Source: Aplysia californica
Lineage: Eukaryota; Mollusca; Gastropoda; Aplysiida; Aplysiidae
Assembly (NCBI RefSeq): GCF_000002075.1
Contig: NW_004797468.1
Span: 22,109-86,108, forward strand
Length of the DNA: 64,000 bases
Reading direction: 5' to 3'
Shown: one piece after another, positions 23,560-35,259 of the stretch
How positions within the stretch are numbered: position 1 is the stretch's first letter
Layout: the number at the start of each line of letters is the position of its first letter
Made by a program: the position numbers and the translations under genes
Notes under the pieces: generated by a model
Databases searched by the model: none
Told to the model about the DNA's origin: nothing
The model's input: only the letters and a program-made list of their open reading frames with translations

Positions 23560-25376
23560 TTTGGTTTAGTTTAGTATGGGGTTTTACAGCGCTCGCAACT
23601 GCATAAGGTCATATGAGCGCGTGAAATAATTTGTTTTTTTTCTCAACAGTTTATTTCTTGGCATGATACTGGTCAATATTTCTATTTAAAATTGTAAAAA
23701 CACTAAAAAATCAAGAGTAAATAGATTTTAGATTTAAATTTAAAACAACTTTCTAAATGACACTAAAATTTCATAACTTTCTATAAAGGCAAATGGCCTT
23801 TATAAAATCCAAAATTCTGTTGGGATCAACAATGGAAAAAATGTCGTGCAAATTTTAGCATTTAAAGTATTTCCTTCGGGTCTCTCCGAAGTCTAGACAT
23901 TCGGTTCTAACGGTAAAATCGGCGTCGCATCCGACACAGAGTGGCTTCTCTTCTCCCTGAAGGAGGTGTTTGTGTGTTAGGGCCGTGTGCCCGATGTGTA
24001 ATCCAGTAAAAATAACTTCATCTCTTCTGGAGAGGCCCGAAGGATTTCGCGGTCCCAGTTTGGGTCTAATGTTGTGTAGTTTGTTATTAGTTTGTTTTTT
24101 CTAATGACTCTCCCACAGACTGGAAGTGTACTTTTTGACTTTATATTTTAAAGTCAGTCTGTGGGAGAGTGTTCGTCGTTGATCCCAACAGAAAGGATAT
24201 AAGGATTTCTTCGCCAGATCATCTAGCTGCTCGTTTCCTCGGATGCCCACATGGCTAGATATCCATGCGAACACGATATTTTTCCGTTTCAGCTAAGGTG
24301 TGTATTTTCTGTTGTAGCATAACTATTTTGGGGTTTAGGAGAGTGTAGTTTGTGAGTGAGGTGATGCAAGACAGAGAGTCAGAAAGGATAAAGAAAGATT
24401 CATTAGGAGATTTTCTATGGAGTCCAGTGTCATGTCAATGGCAGTGGCCTCCGCAGAGAAAATGGAGGCTTCAGGATGGAGTCTCCCCTGGTGTGGACTG
24501 TTTGAAGATAGGGCAGCGGCGCCCACATCATTGTCTTTTTTTTTCTGTGAAGATAAACTCCAAACCGGGGTATTTTTCTATAAGTTTTTTGTATTCTGCT
24601 TTAAATGTTTTGGTGTTTGTGCTTGCTTTGTTGTGTGTGGTCAGCTGTAAGTCTACTTTTGCTTTGGTGAGGTGCCATGGAGGGAGGTCAGGGAAAAGAA
24701 ATTGTTGGATGTTTTGTTTGGGAAAGTGTATGTTTTTGAGGTCCTCAAGGATTCTGAGGCCGAAGGGTTTGATGAGTCTTTCATTGTTTTGGAATTTGTT
24801 TATGGTTTCTGGGTTTGTTTTAAAAATGCAGTTGTGTGCTGGGTTCTCTGGTGTTAAGCTCTGTTTAATTGCGTATTGTAGTGCAAGTTGTGTGCATCTG
24901 AGTGTGAGTGATGGTATGTTTGCCTCGGCCTGGAGGCTCTCCACCGGAGAAGTGCGGAAAGCCCCCAGAGCGAGGCGGAGTCCTTGGTTTTGCACTGGGT
25001 CTAGCATTTTGTGTGGTCTTTGTTTGGTTTGGGTATTGACCAAGACTCCGGAAAGGAGTGCGACCGCCACAAGTCGTTGTATATGTCTAGTAGGAGTGTA
25101 AGTGTTTCTGTGGGTAGGTGTCTGATGATCTGGTTGTGGATGTCATCCGGTCCTGGGGCTGTATTGCCCAGGTCCGAGATGCACGATGTTAGTTCGTCTA
25201 ATGTGAAGTCTGCATGGTAGGTTTCAGTGTTGTTTGAGTTGAGTGGAAGTTTAGGTGTTGTTGTTCGCTTTTAGTTTTGATGTTTTGAAAGGTGGTGTTG
25301 TAGTTTGCTTGGGATGAGTTTTTGGCAAGAGATGTAGCTATTGTGTTTTGCGATGTCTACCAGTGTTTCAGCTGGG
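23560..25376 (-). mobile_element. Main LINE family, damaged copy 2
   Basis: The minus-strand 3' part of the family represented at 51726-58891: tail at 23575-23625, C-terminal zinc-like region, RNase H region and the RT-RNase H connection (LDPVQNQGLRLALGAFRTSP). The RT core is missing through an internal deletion of roughly 0.9 kb relative to the full copy; the join near 25010 lies at a shared GTGTGG. A further deletion of about 20 bp follows. The copy is 5'-truncated near 25376. Confidence 0.85.
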
Positions 25377-26139
25377 GTGAAATATTTGAAGTTGGCCAAA
25401 ATTTTAAATACATCACAGTCAATGTCCAAATCAGATACGTTATTCAAGCACACATTTTCAATAGCTTGATTTAAAACTGGTTTATTCGGAATCAAGGTTT
25501 GGTCTCCAAGAGATGTCTTTGTTGTATCATCTTTTGACCCGAGTTTGACTTAAATTTTGCTTATTGCAAAATACTTCCAGCGCTACTAAAGGGATCCATA
25601 ATGATGTCAATGTGGTCAGATCATTGCAGCCAAAATCAAACTTTTACGTAAGAAATATAGCAATCTGACAAGACTGTATCACAAACACTCTCAGGAGACG
25701 TAATGCTAGTCTTTGTGGAGCACCAGTCGTACTTAATAAAATGCTCAAGTTGAAGGGAAAAAAGGAATTGTTGTTTCATATCACCAAGAAGAGACAAGGA
25801 CAGATCGAATCTGCCAGACAATGTTATAGTTGATCGAAACATCAAGTCACAAAAAAATTAAGAAGGAAGACTATGTGCCGCCATAATACATTCAATTATC
25901 CAGTTGGACAAAGAAATTTACTATCACAATGCAGTATCATTGTTCTATAATGACGCCGAACTGTGAGAATGTGCTAGACATACTACGATGTCAAATGACT
26001 GGTCAGCAAAGTAATACGAAGTTGATCAGTGAACATCTGGAGGACATTAAAAATTTACTCAAAATTTATTTTAACAACAACAATAATCACCACACAGAGA
26101 AGCAAACAAATACAAACTTCAGTAACATATAACATATAC
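25377..26139. other. Unassigned stretch above the P-loop exon
   Basis: No family recognised. On the minus strand 25380-25540 is open and coding-like (NVSDLDIDCDVFKILANF), possibly part of another decayed element. 26066-26110 is rich in AAC/CAA repeats. Confidence 0.4.
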
Positions 26140-26320
26140 CTGGGAACCTGTTGGCTAACAGCTGCACAGAGTGCACCCCCATGTCCAGCTGGTCCACATG
26201 GTGCTGACTAAAGTATCCAATGCGTAGGTTCCTGTGGGCATGGCGGTGACCGCTGCATGGCTCCAGCTCAGCCAGAAGTAGCTTCAGCAAGGTTGTCTTT
26301 CCTGCTCCATTGTCTCCCAC
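26140..26320 (-). CDS. ABCF3: ABCF3 exon: ABC2 Walker A and Q-loop
   Basis: A 181-bp exon opening at the P-loop VGDNGAGKTTLLKLLLAELE (Walker A GxxGxGKT) and carrying the Q-loop segment NLRIGYFSQHHVDQLDMGV, ending in NRFP plus one base of a Gly codon. The acceptor is ACTCAAG|GTG, weaker in pyrimidines than its neighbours, and the donor is CCCAG|GTATATG. GYFSQHH is characteristic of ABCF3 among animal ABC-F proteins. Confidence 0.96.
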
Positions 26321-26527
26321 CTTGAGTAGGGTGGGAGGATGGAGGGAAGAGAGGAGGAGGAGGAGGAGGGGGGAAGGAAAGGGAGGACAAAAACACATCT
26401 TTAATCAAATCTGAAAGAAGGAAAGTCAAGCATTAATTTTTTGTGTGACCTAACTTAACTAGACCTCTTTCATGAGGACATTCAGTGGTAGATCACACGA
26501 GTCAAGTGCTTTTCGTGTTTTTTTGTC

Positions 26528-28815
26528 AAAGCTTTAGTTTATTAAGAGTTTTATGGCGCTCGCAACTGCATATGGTCATATGAGCGCGCAAAACATGAGT
26601 TGGTTGCATTCAAAACAGTTCACAGCACGGCTTGATTCTGGTCAACATTTCTACAGTGGAACTCCGATTCAACTAGGTCGCCGGGCCTGACCTAAAATCT
26701 TGTTGCATCCAAGTGTTCGCTATAGCAAACAGGAGGTTTTGTGTAGATAATTACAGGCACTGAGCAAGTAATGTATAAAGAGAAATCACAAGTTGAGCGT
26801 GAAATGCCTGCATATTATGAGCTGTGTTTAAAAAAAAAAGACCGAATCGTTCAATTATACACGCCTGTGTCATCTCGATTGTTTACCAAAACGTTGTGTT
26901 GCTGTGTAGAGCCTAGCATACGGCAACTTTTGATTCCATAAACCAGCGCACAATTCATTATGTTGATCTACGTCAAGACTAGCTTATTATTGTAATAATG
27001 ATCAGTTGCCGAAGGAAAAAAAAAAGACTGATGCGTTTGTATACGCGACGTTCTACGCCCGTACCGCAAGTGCCCCCTCCCCTCCCCGACATGCGCACAC
27101 AGCCACATGTGTGCAGGCCGCCCATCCGACCGCGATACACGCCAGAGTAGACACGTGCACATGCCAACAACACATGTGTTGGTATGTAAAAAGGCCGCTG
27201 ATTGGTCGCATGCAATCGGCTAAATGAATAATGGTTCCCGATGCAGGTGCAATGGATGGTTTCCGCGAATAGATAAAGTTCGTTCTGGGAGAAAAATGAG
27301 CGAAGCCACATCTGCGGGGACTGTTCACCCTGGAAGTGACCTCGTTGAATCCGAGCTCGCTGATTTCAGTGCTCGTTGAATCCAGGTTATTTTTTATTGA
27401 TTTTAAAGAAGAAAAAAACGGGGAATCTATCTCATCTCGTTGAATCCGAGTTGTCGTTGAATCCGAGCTCGTTGAATCCGTGTTCCACTGTATTAAAATG
27501 TTATAAATTCGTGGTATACAAAAGTTATTATTAATAACGCTATTCACAATTTATTGTAAAGGCCTATATAAAATCAAAAATTCTGTTAAGATTAATGATG
27601 GAGAACATTAAAAATACTTCCTTCGGGTCTCTCTTAAGTCTGGACATTCAGTTGAGAGGTATCAAATGGAGAAATCTGTGTTGCACCTGACAAAGAACGG
27701 TTTTTCATCTCCCTGTAGGAGAGGTGTGTCCGATACGTAATCGAGTAAAAATGACTTCATCTCGTGGACCCAGTTTGGGCATGATGTTGTGAAGTTTATT
27801 GTTTATTTGTTTCTCCCAATGTGTCTCCCACAGAATGTAGTGCAGTTTTTTACTTTATTTTTAAAGTCAGTCTGTGGGAGAGTGTTGGTCGTTGATCCCA
27901 ACAGAAGGGACAAGAATTCCTTCGCCAGGAAATCCACCTCCTCGTTTTCTCGGATGCCCACATGGCTAGGTAGCCATGCAAACACAATACTTTACCCAGT
28001 TTCAGTCAAAGCGTGTATTTTTCGTTGTAACTTAGTAACCTAACTATTTTTGGGTGTATGAGAGTGAAATTTGTAAGTGAGGTGATGCAAGACAGAGAGT
28101 CAGAAAGGATAAGGAAAGATGTGTTAGGGGAATTTTCTACGGAGTTCAATGCCATGTGGCCTCCGCAGAGAAAAAGGAGGCTTTCGGATGGAGTCTCCTC
28201 TGGTGTGTCCATAATGGAGTCCGATTTAGAGCCACCTGTGAAGATTAGCTCCACACTGGGGTATTTTTCTATAAAAGTTTTTTTTGTATTCTGCTTTACA
28301 TGTGTTGGTGTTTGTGCGTGCGTTGCTGTGTGTGGACAGCTGTAAGTCAACTTCTTCCTTGGTTAGGGGCACATCGCTCTGATTACCAGAGTTGTGCCAG
28401 GGCTACCCCCTGAGTCATACTCTCCACGAGAGTGTACGGGACCCTCCAGTCAGGATTGACCCAGGGACTGAAGTGGGCTTCAGCTCCCAACACCGATTGA
28501 GTGGCATGGGCCTTGCCACCCTCCTGTCTAAGAGGAAAAACCTGGGCCAAAGAGGTGTACTAGTGAGGGACAGTCCACAGACTGATCTCACCTCACGGTC
28601 AATGAGGCGCCCACTTCCTGGGTTGGATGACCTCTAGTTTTGCTGCTAATGAGATCAGTGGTGGAAGAAGAGATAGAAGAAGAAAGGATGAAGGAAGGAG
28701 AAGAGGAAGATACACCAAAGTAGATCTCACACATGGATTCCAGAGGGTTGGGGTCTATGTGAAACACTTCATCATTGGAGGGGTTTCACCTCCTGCAGAC
28801 AAGGGGCTGTCATAG
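26528..28815 (-). mobile_element. Main LINE family, damaged copy 3 with MITE inside
   Basis: Minus-strand copy with tail at 26540-26640, C-terminal and RNase H parts at 27559-28345, then a direct jump to the 5'UTR at 28365-28815, which is nearly collinear with 58380-58860 of the full copy. About 4.2 kb (ORF1, endonuclease and RT) is absent. The TA-flanked MITE 26654-27490 interrupts its 3'UTR. The open frames left are short and non-functional. Confidence 0.85.
26654..27490. mobile_element. Pogo-like MITE (GTTGAATCCGAG type)
   Basis: Ends CAGTGGAACTCCGATTCAAC and, inverted, CAGTGGAACACGGATTCAAC, each flanked by TA (26652-26653, 27491-27492). At least five TCGTTGAATCC(G/A) repeats crowd the right end. 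The related LINE copy at 23560 reads GGTCAATATTTCTATTTAAA without the insert, so it provides the empty site. Length 837 bp, no coding sequence. Confidence 0.9.
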
Positions 28816-29726
28816 CTTTTATTATTAAGTACAAAGTAACATATATCTTTCACCATCACTCACTCGATCATATTAATGACCCTCCCTGTCAAAATCAGTC
28901 ATATGAAGGAAATTTCAAAAACTCCATAATTTCCAAAAACTATCACCATTTCACTACAATTTGGAAAAATAATGAGGTAAATGAGACAATATCTGAGGAA
29001 AATATGGAGCTTTTAAGTATGCAACTTGAAAAGGAGAAAACGGGCTCTGAAGTTGAGCAACATGCTTCCATAGCAACTAGGGTCTTAGAATTTAGATAAA
29101 GACTTGAAATTTTGAAGTTATCTTGGCTATGCCACTACAAGGCAACACACAGAAGTAGAAAACTATTCTTTCACAGAAAAAAAGCTTATGGAAAAAACAA
29201 AATTTTAACGAGAATGGTCTTCACTTCAAAAGCAACAACATGTTAGCATTGTAGGCCCTACTAGGTACCAGAAACTGAATTTTCAAAGCAGCTGTATGTC
29301 AAATTATCTGTTCCATATGAAAGGCAAGTGTCTCCTGTGAATTTTGGTACCCTACTTCTACCTCTCAGTCAATTGTTAAGAAAATGGAAGCTGTTTTAAT
29401 TTAATATATAATAGAATATTGCTAAATTCGCTAACTGGCTGCAACCCCATGCTTGACAGATAATAAAAGAGTACCGAGTGCCCTAAACATCTCCACATTT
29501 TAACAGTGTACATATCACTATTACATAGAAATGGAGCCAATTTTTTTTCAAGACTGTGAGATCATTACAAATCAATATTTTATCGCCTCAAACACGATGA
29601 TCTGTCGTTATGCCAATAAAAAAAAAAAACACTGAGCGCTGTCACTTTTTAGCCTTTAGAGTCTCGTAGCTCCAAATAGCACTTTGTGTTTTATGACTGA
29701 TTATGACCGGGGTGGACACATTTATA
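28816..29726. other. Unassigned stretch with a weak ABCF3 exon-border echo
   Basis: No gene recognised. Positions 28831-28875 resemble 23231-23276, the intron-exon border of the ABCF3 signature exon (CAAAGTAAC and ATCACTCACT shared in order). This is weak alone but interesting beside the clear exon fragment at 30076-30104. Confidence 0.4.
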
Positions 29727-30070
29727 ATAATAATAATTGCATTTATATAGCGCATATCCATGCTCAAGAGCATGCTCTATGCGCTTTACAACCATTATTA
29801 CCCCAGCAGACCCTCTGAGAACACTCAGAAACATACTCGGCTTCCGCGGAAGCATATAGTGCAAGCTGCGGATTTCACGCGCTCAAACACTATCAAACTG
29901 ACAAGATCGTTCACTGTCTATAGCCGAGTACCCATTTCCACCCGGGTGAAGTGAGGAAAATTTGTGCGAAGTGCCTTTCCCAAGGACACAACGTCGGGCC
30001 TCTGACGGGATTCGAACCCACGACCTCAAGGTTGCGAGTCCGAGAGCTTAACCACTAAGCCACCGACGCC
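29727..30070 (-). repeat. tRNA-derived SINE Y with ATT tail
   Basis: On the minus strand the head GGCGTCGGTGGCTTAGTGGT (A box) is followed by GGGTTCGAATCCCG (B box), a body of about 200 bp, then TGTAAAGCGCATAGAGC and GCGCTATATAAATGC, and an (ATT)n tail. The 3' domain resembles the conserved Nin-DC-type domain known from mollusc and deuterostome SINEs (inference from memory). Imperfect duplication ACATTTATA / ACATTATAA flanks it. Confidence 0.75.
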
Positions 30071-30075
30071 ACATT

Positions 30076-30104
30076 ATAACAGCAAACGCCACTCGCCTCT
30101 TTTG
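30076..30104 (-). repeat. Ectopic fragment of the ABCF3 signature exon
   Basis: Twenty-nine bases, one mismatch, matching 23279-23307 inside the ABCF3 exon that encodes GGQKSRVAFAVM. It lies in a different intron, immediately beside SINE Y. It is too short to be an exon and lacks splice sites. Confidence 0.7.
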
Positions 30105-30235
30105 AATACAGAGAAGCACATCGACACAATAATAGTCATTTAGTAGTGGGAAAAAGTAAGACAGACAGACATAAACAACAAAGGGAAAGTAAAGAAGGAC
30201 CTACTACTGGTGCCCTCCACCAACCACCCACACAC
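30105..30235. repeat. Interspersed repeat T, copy 1
   Basis: Shares about 130 bp with 34455-34610, including AGAGAAGCACATCGACACAA and a GACAGACAGACA stretch, ending in CCACCAACCACCCAC. Probably a short SINE; no tRNA box was identified. Confidence 0.6.
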
Positions 30236-30309
30236 TCCCTTCTTATCAGCTGTAATGAATTTAAATGCTTTACATGCCTATCAACGCAATAGAAATTGAG
30301 AAGCAGCCA

Positions 30310-32525
30310 GCGTGGTGAAATCAGGCGCTCGTCAAAATAATTAAACCGGAGAAACAGACATTTTTATACCAGTTTAGAAATTTGTTAAAAAAATTTAATT
30401 TTTGGCTTAACCTCTTTTATGTCCACATAAAAACACATTTCCATGTGAATTTTACTGAAAAACATTGGTTAACACTTTGCCCTCACGGGAAGCCGGAGTG
30501 ATATAGCGTGTACCGCACTTGTATCATGGTCCGTGGGAACAAGTGTTGCGCGCTCTACCCGCTGCGTGGGTGGAAAATGTTAAAGGCACAAAACATGTCA
30601 TTTTTCAGTTTTCAAAGACTTTTTACCTATTTGGAGTTTCCAAAATTAGGGGGCCATTTTCTCGCTAATTTCACCAATGAAACCAGGCGACCTCACTACC
30701 TTCATTCGCCACGGCGCACCGGTAGAGGAATTTTAGTTGTAGCGGGGGGGCTCCCCGCCGAGTGCCTTATCACGTCGGGGTCACAGAGGTCAGCTCCCTG
30801 TCGCCGCTCGGTCTGGGCTGACTTCATATTAGGTACTTTTCAACATACAGTTTTAGGCGTATCCTTTTATTTATGGTATTCATCATTTAATGCACCCAAA
30901 GCACGCATTTTTGCTCTTGAGACCCAAGAAACAACAGACATTGTAACTTGTCTGGTTATTTTGTTAGACGCACTGAAGTCAGCAATGCTAAATTGTAAAA
31001 ATTTTTGTACAAGTGTGAATGAAAAAAATCAATATAAAATAAAAAGCAAGACAAAAACTGTCGAATTTTCAAACATGAACGACATAGTATTAAAATTAAA
31101 TGGTATAGGTTTAACGCCCCTATCAACACTAAAGTAGCCTAACCACTAGGCTACCGACGCCACTCGACATTGCATTGGTGCAGATACCCAGAAAAGATGG
31201 TATCTGTGCGTATAATAGGAAGCTGTAATTTTGCAACTTTATCCATCTGGGCACAATTCACTATAAAGTAATTCCTCCAAATACAACTGTATGTGTCTAA
31301 TATAATCGAGAATATTCGCATATTTTCTCTAAAGTTTATCAAAATTACCCTGACGTCTCTCTATGAAAAAGTGCAAACCTATTTTAGTGCCAGATTACAT
31401 CTACAACAAATACACGAACAGTATACTATCAATCAGTAACGCTCCATAAATTATTGCTTATTTTTCTTAAAATGCTAGATCAAGGTTTTGTAAGTTGACT
31501 GAATAACAGGGATGACTTCTCGTGATTGTATTAGAATAATTTCTAGCTTTCCAGTGACACTGAATCAGCACCAGGCTTTTCCAGCTTTTATTTTCGTTTC
31601 TATAACAATTTGCAATAACTGACAATGTTCTGATTTCTTCACATTCATAAGTGCCCGTGCATATGTCCGACACAAAAACTAAGAATGAATGTTAGCAGTC
31701 ATTACTTTTATGCCATACAATAAGTTCATCTCTACCCATGTATTAACACACTTTTGTGTTTTTAAAAAATCTCAGTATATCTTTCATACAACTGTATGCA
31801 GGCTGCCACAGACACAGCATGATTCATGAACAAACGCAGAGTAACTTTCTCTTGTTTAATGGTAGAACAAGAGCTAACGCTGAATGTCTTTAGTTCAAAA
31901 ATGCAGATGCGCATATTTTTTCTCTTATAACTTGACTATTACTACTAGCGCAGATTTAAGATTTCTCATGGTAAAAGACGTGATATTCGTAGTCAGTTTA
32001 ACACAGATTTTGGAGAGATCTGTCGTGCCTTTTCAAAATAAACAATAATATATTCATAAGTATGTAACTAAAATAGGACAAATTGGGTACTCTACAAACA
32101 CTTATCCAGCACAAAAATTAAGGCACAGAAATTAACCATTCTAACGCAGATTAAATCTCAAGACATTGAGCTTTTAGAACATGCGCGTAATGGTTTGCTG
32201 TGTGGAATGGGGAAGAAGTTATATCGTTTCAAACGTAGACAAAAATGAGAACTTCTTAACCAACAGCGGCAAAATCGCTTCAGGGCTCATTAAACCCGTG
32301 ACCCCGAGCCGGGGAGCTCCGGCAGGCTGCTGAGTCACACTGACTTAAGGTAACAGAATTGGGCGAAAAGTGACGTCATGTCGTAAATATCTTGAGTTCT
32401 ATTCAAGATAAACGGATATTTATTTCATAGGACGCAAGGCAAAAAAATCAGCTTTCAGATGAAACCAATAACTCCAAATGCCAAAAATTGATAAGCACCT
32501 GATTCCACGGCGTCGTGACACAATT
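30310..32525 (-). mobile_element. TIR element U, copy 2, split by element H
   Basis: Minus-strand copy of U: terminus GTGGAATCAGGTGCTTATCA at about 32510 and the other, GAAATCAGGCGCTCGTCAAA, at about 30325. Its two halves (32385-32520 and 30310-30709) become contiguous with the uninterrupted copies at 22420 and 42480 once the Chapaev-like insert 30710-32380 is removed. No coding sequence. Confidence 0.65.
30710..32380 (-). mobile_element. Chapaev-like TIR element H, copy 2
   Basis: Inverted relative to the copy at 17929 and collinear with it from CATGACGTCACTTTTCGCCC to GGTGCGCCGTG. Flanks are TCGC (30706-30709) and TCGT (32381-32384), a 4-bp duplication with one change. About 80 bp of SINE-like sequence near 31110-31165 (tRNA head with CCTAGTGGTTAGGC) is inserted in it. 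The open frame at 30508-31137 crosses an element border and is not a gene. Confidence 0.75.
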
Positions 32526-32789
32526 TAAGAGGCAAGATGTTTCAACACTGCCTTTTAGGGTCAACCTGGGATGTGCTGGATACCGCACCCTAGCAGAAAG
32601 ACAAAGGCACTAAATAAAATATCGCCCTCTGGAGTTATTACCAGTTTCTGAAATCCTGCAATCCAGCACCCCGTTTTCCAATAGGGGTGGGGTGGTAATG
32701 TGTCTTCCTAAAGAAAACACCAAAGTAACTTTTCATCACAAAATGATCCACTATCTAAAGGCCACCAGTGGAATGATGTTTAATAGCCA

Positions 32790-33155
32790 CAAGCAGAAAA
32801 GTGATTGAATGTTTGGTGAAAAAAGTACCAATCGATTTTGAATCAAAGTCGAGACATTTGCAATTGAAGGAGGTGGAGTCCGCCTGGTATGAGAGGCAAA
32901 ATAAGCGAGAAAATGGTCAAAAGTCTGGTGACTTCCAAAGCTTGAGTGTCCTCGGAAACTGGAAATTTACTTTTTTATTGCCATAAATAAACGTTCTTCG
33001 GTAAAATACACACAGAAATACATTTCTAAAAGGATGTAAAAGGTGTAGAGTTAAAAAAAAGAAAATTTGAAAAAAAAAAGGTCAAATGACCAGAAAAATG
33101 CCGGTTTGATTTCATTATTTTGACAAGCACCTGATTCCAACACACAGTCTCACAT
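32790..33155 (+). repeat. TIR element U, partial copy 4
   Basis: Collinear with 22420-22762 and with 42480-42725. It includes GCGAGAAAATGG, the block ACACAGAAATACATT, and the right end TTGACAAGCACCTGATTCC at about 33120. The left end is not preserved. Confidence 0.6.
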
Positions 33156-33552
33156 TTCACATAAGGAAAAACGACTTCAAACTATATTTTAAAAATTGGA
33201 CCTAAATTTCAAAAACGAATATCATTTTCGAATTCAGTATCCCCAAATTACTTTTAAGCCGAAAGCAAATTTTTTGTAAAGTATGAGACAAATTAATACA
33301 CAGAAACGCATCCTCATTCCTTGTCATAGATCAGATAAAGTAAAACCTGCAAAACTTTAGCATATGTTTGGCCCAGTAGTCAACTGAGCATTTTCACTAG
33401 GAAGAAAAGATGAAGAGACAAGATATAACAGAGACTGTCACACATCAACAACTCCGCTTACTTTTTCACCATTAGAGAGATCTCCATGTATTAACCCCCC
33501 CACCCCCAACACAAACACAGAATCTTCTTCCGACTAGGAAGGATGAACTTAC

Positions 33553-33682
33553 TATACATATCCTTGAGTCCATGTTGGCATTCACGCAAACTTTGTTGAA
33601 GAGAATTTTTTCCTTGCTGTAGTAGAAAGTCATGTCATCCAGCTGGAGGATAGGAGGAGAGAGTTTGTCGCAGTCTTGGAAC
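33553..33682 (-). CDS. ABCF3: ABCF3 exon: start of ABC domain 2
   Basis: A 130-bp exon, acceptor GTTTCAG|G and donor TGTATA|GTAAGT. It reads FQDCDKLSPPILQLDDMTF, then YYSKEKILFNKVCVNANMDS and RICI. SPPILQLD followed by an aromatic pair is the usual start of the second ABC domain of ABCF3; the YY pair supplies the A-loop aromatic that stacks on adenine. The next exon opens with V of VGDNGAGKT. Confidence 0.95.
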
Positions 33683-33814
33683 CTGAAACAACATTCAGTT
33701 AGAATACAATTATTACAATGGAGTCCACTTAACAAATGAAGACTTTGCAGGAGGAAACAGAGGAGTCACATTTGCAATTATTCAGGGCTATACTGGATAT
33801 GCACTATTACTTTA

Positions 33815-34400
33815 GTTTTTCAGTTTTGGTTTTGGCAGAGTTTTTACAGCGCTCCCAACTGCATAAGGTCATATGAGCGCCAAGGGGTGGATGTCAACAG
33901 AGAAGTCCTTACAGGGAATCAGACTTACTCTGCTCACCTCTCTAGCTTCAACAGCACAAAGTCTGCTTCGACTATTAAGGCACCCGGAAAATAGTTGTTT
34001 GTTTTAGTAGAGGTTTTACGGCGCTCGCAACTGTTTAAGGTCATATGAGCGCCAGAAGATTAGAGGTGTTACAAGAGAGTAACAAACATAAAAAAGAAGG
34101 AGGGGAGATAAGGACGATAGATGTTTGATAGGAAAGAAGAAGCAAACCACATCAGAGCACCTGCCAACCACCCACCCCCGGAAATAGCGGTCACAAGAGT
34201 GTGACAAACATACAAAAGAAGTAGAGGAAAAATGACAATTAGTAAAAATTGGGAAAGAAAAAGCAGCAGTTCCCTGTTGCAGTTGAGGTACAGTTATGAG
34301 CATGACATTGATGAATCAGCCCATTTACAATTCTACTGTGCTTAAGAAAATATTAATGTCCCCCCCTTGGGAATGGCCTAAAGACACTTCAGTCAGTTGC
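33815..34400 (-). repeat. SINE-like repeat P, copy 3, with SINE W inside
   Basis: Fullest copy of family P, with the LINE-type tail at 33838-33880 and a 5' end near CCATTCCCAAGG at 34365-34380. It is split by the W element at 33995-34178. Outside the insert it aligns with 8560-8949 and 9140-9530. Confidence 0.75.
33995..34178 (-). repeat. SINE-like repeat W, copy 1, nested
   Basis: Inserted in repeat P with duplication CGGAAAATAG / CGGAAATAG (33985-33994, 34179-34187). It ends in the same hairpin tail as the LINE (stem GGCGCTC / GAGCGCC). The body ATTAGAGGTGTTACAAGAGA is shared with 44172-44344. Confidence 0.8.
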
Positions 34401-34454
34401 ATTGCCTCGGGGGGAGTTACTATGGTTTAACATAACGAGTGCCTACCATTTGCT

Positions 34455-34610
34455 TGTTTGTTTGAGTAAAGAGAAGCACATTGACACAATAATGGTCATT
34501 TAGTGGTGGGAAAAAGTAAGACAGACAGACAGACAGAAACAAAACAGGAAACGTAAAGAAGTAGGACCTACCAGTAGTGCCTTCAAACCACCTGCATCCA
34601 CCATTTAAAA
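34455..34610. repeat. Interspersed repeat T, copy 2
   Basis: Second copy of the repeat at 30105-30235, slightly longer, with GACAGACAGACAGACA and ending in CCACCTGCATCCACC. Confidence 0.6.
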
Positions 34611-35259
34611 GGGACAAAAATGACATGGACTTTAAACAAAATAAACGGAGAAATTTTGGTACTTCTTCAGGGCAAGAAGTCCTGAACTTTAAAAGAAAAT
34701 TTTCAAAAATCACAAAAATTGAGACTGTTGTTTTTTCCCCTGTAGTCTTTAAACAGATTGCTTGAAATCTTCCCATTTTACCTTAATAGGCCTGAGCCTG
34801 ATTACTGTCACTCTTCTGCTCACCAAACAGCAGGGTATATTTAGCAGTTGACACACAGAAACTCAGGCATACACATTCAGAAGAGAGGGGATTTTAGGAA
34901 GTGCAGATGATTGATGACAAAATGGGTGTGGTCTGCCATGTCTATTTCAGCTCAACATATGAGGAGTCCATGGGAAAAACAGGAAGCCACAAACTGAAAA
35001 TCATGAGGGTATCAATTTTGAATGCTTGTTGACTCACAACAGTATTTCTGTTCAACTTTTGGTTGATTATTATTGTTAGAATTCCCATTCAACAAACATA
35101 ACAGTAAACTATCAGTCAAACAAATAATACAGACCTCCACATAAGTCAAGGACCACCTCGACAGACAGTCATGATTTTTTTTTAATCCGAAAAAAAAAGA
35201 CAGCACGGAATGTTTCAAAATTTTTTGCTCTGAAAGTGTTAATGGGTTACCAATGCGTG

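Noticed and set aside
24352-25101. 249-codon plus-strand open frame
   Set aside because: It is antisense to LINE copy 2, whose minus-strand frame carries recognisable motifs.
30508-31137. 209-codon plus-strand open frame
   Set aside because: It crosses the border between elements U and H2 and has no motif; the sister copy at 17929 does not keep the frame.
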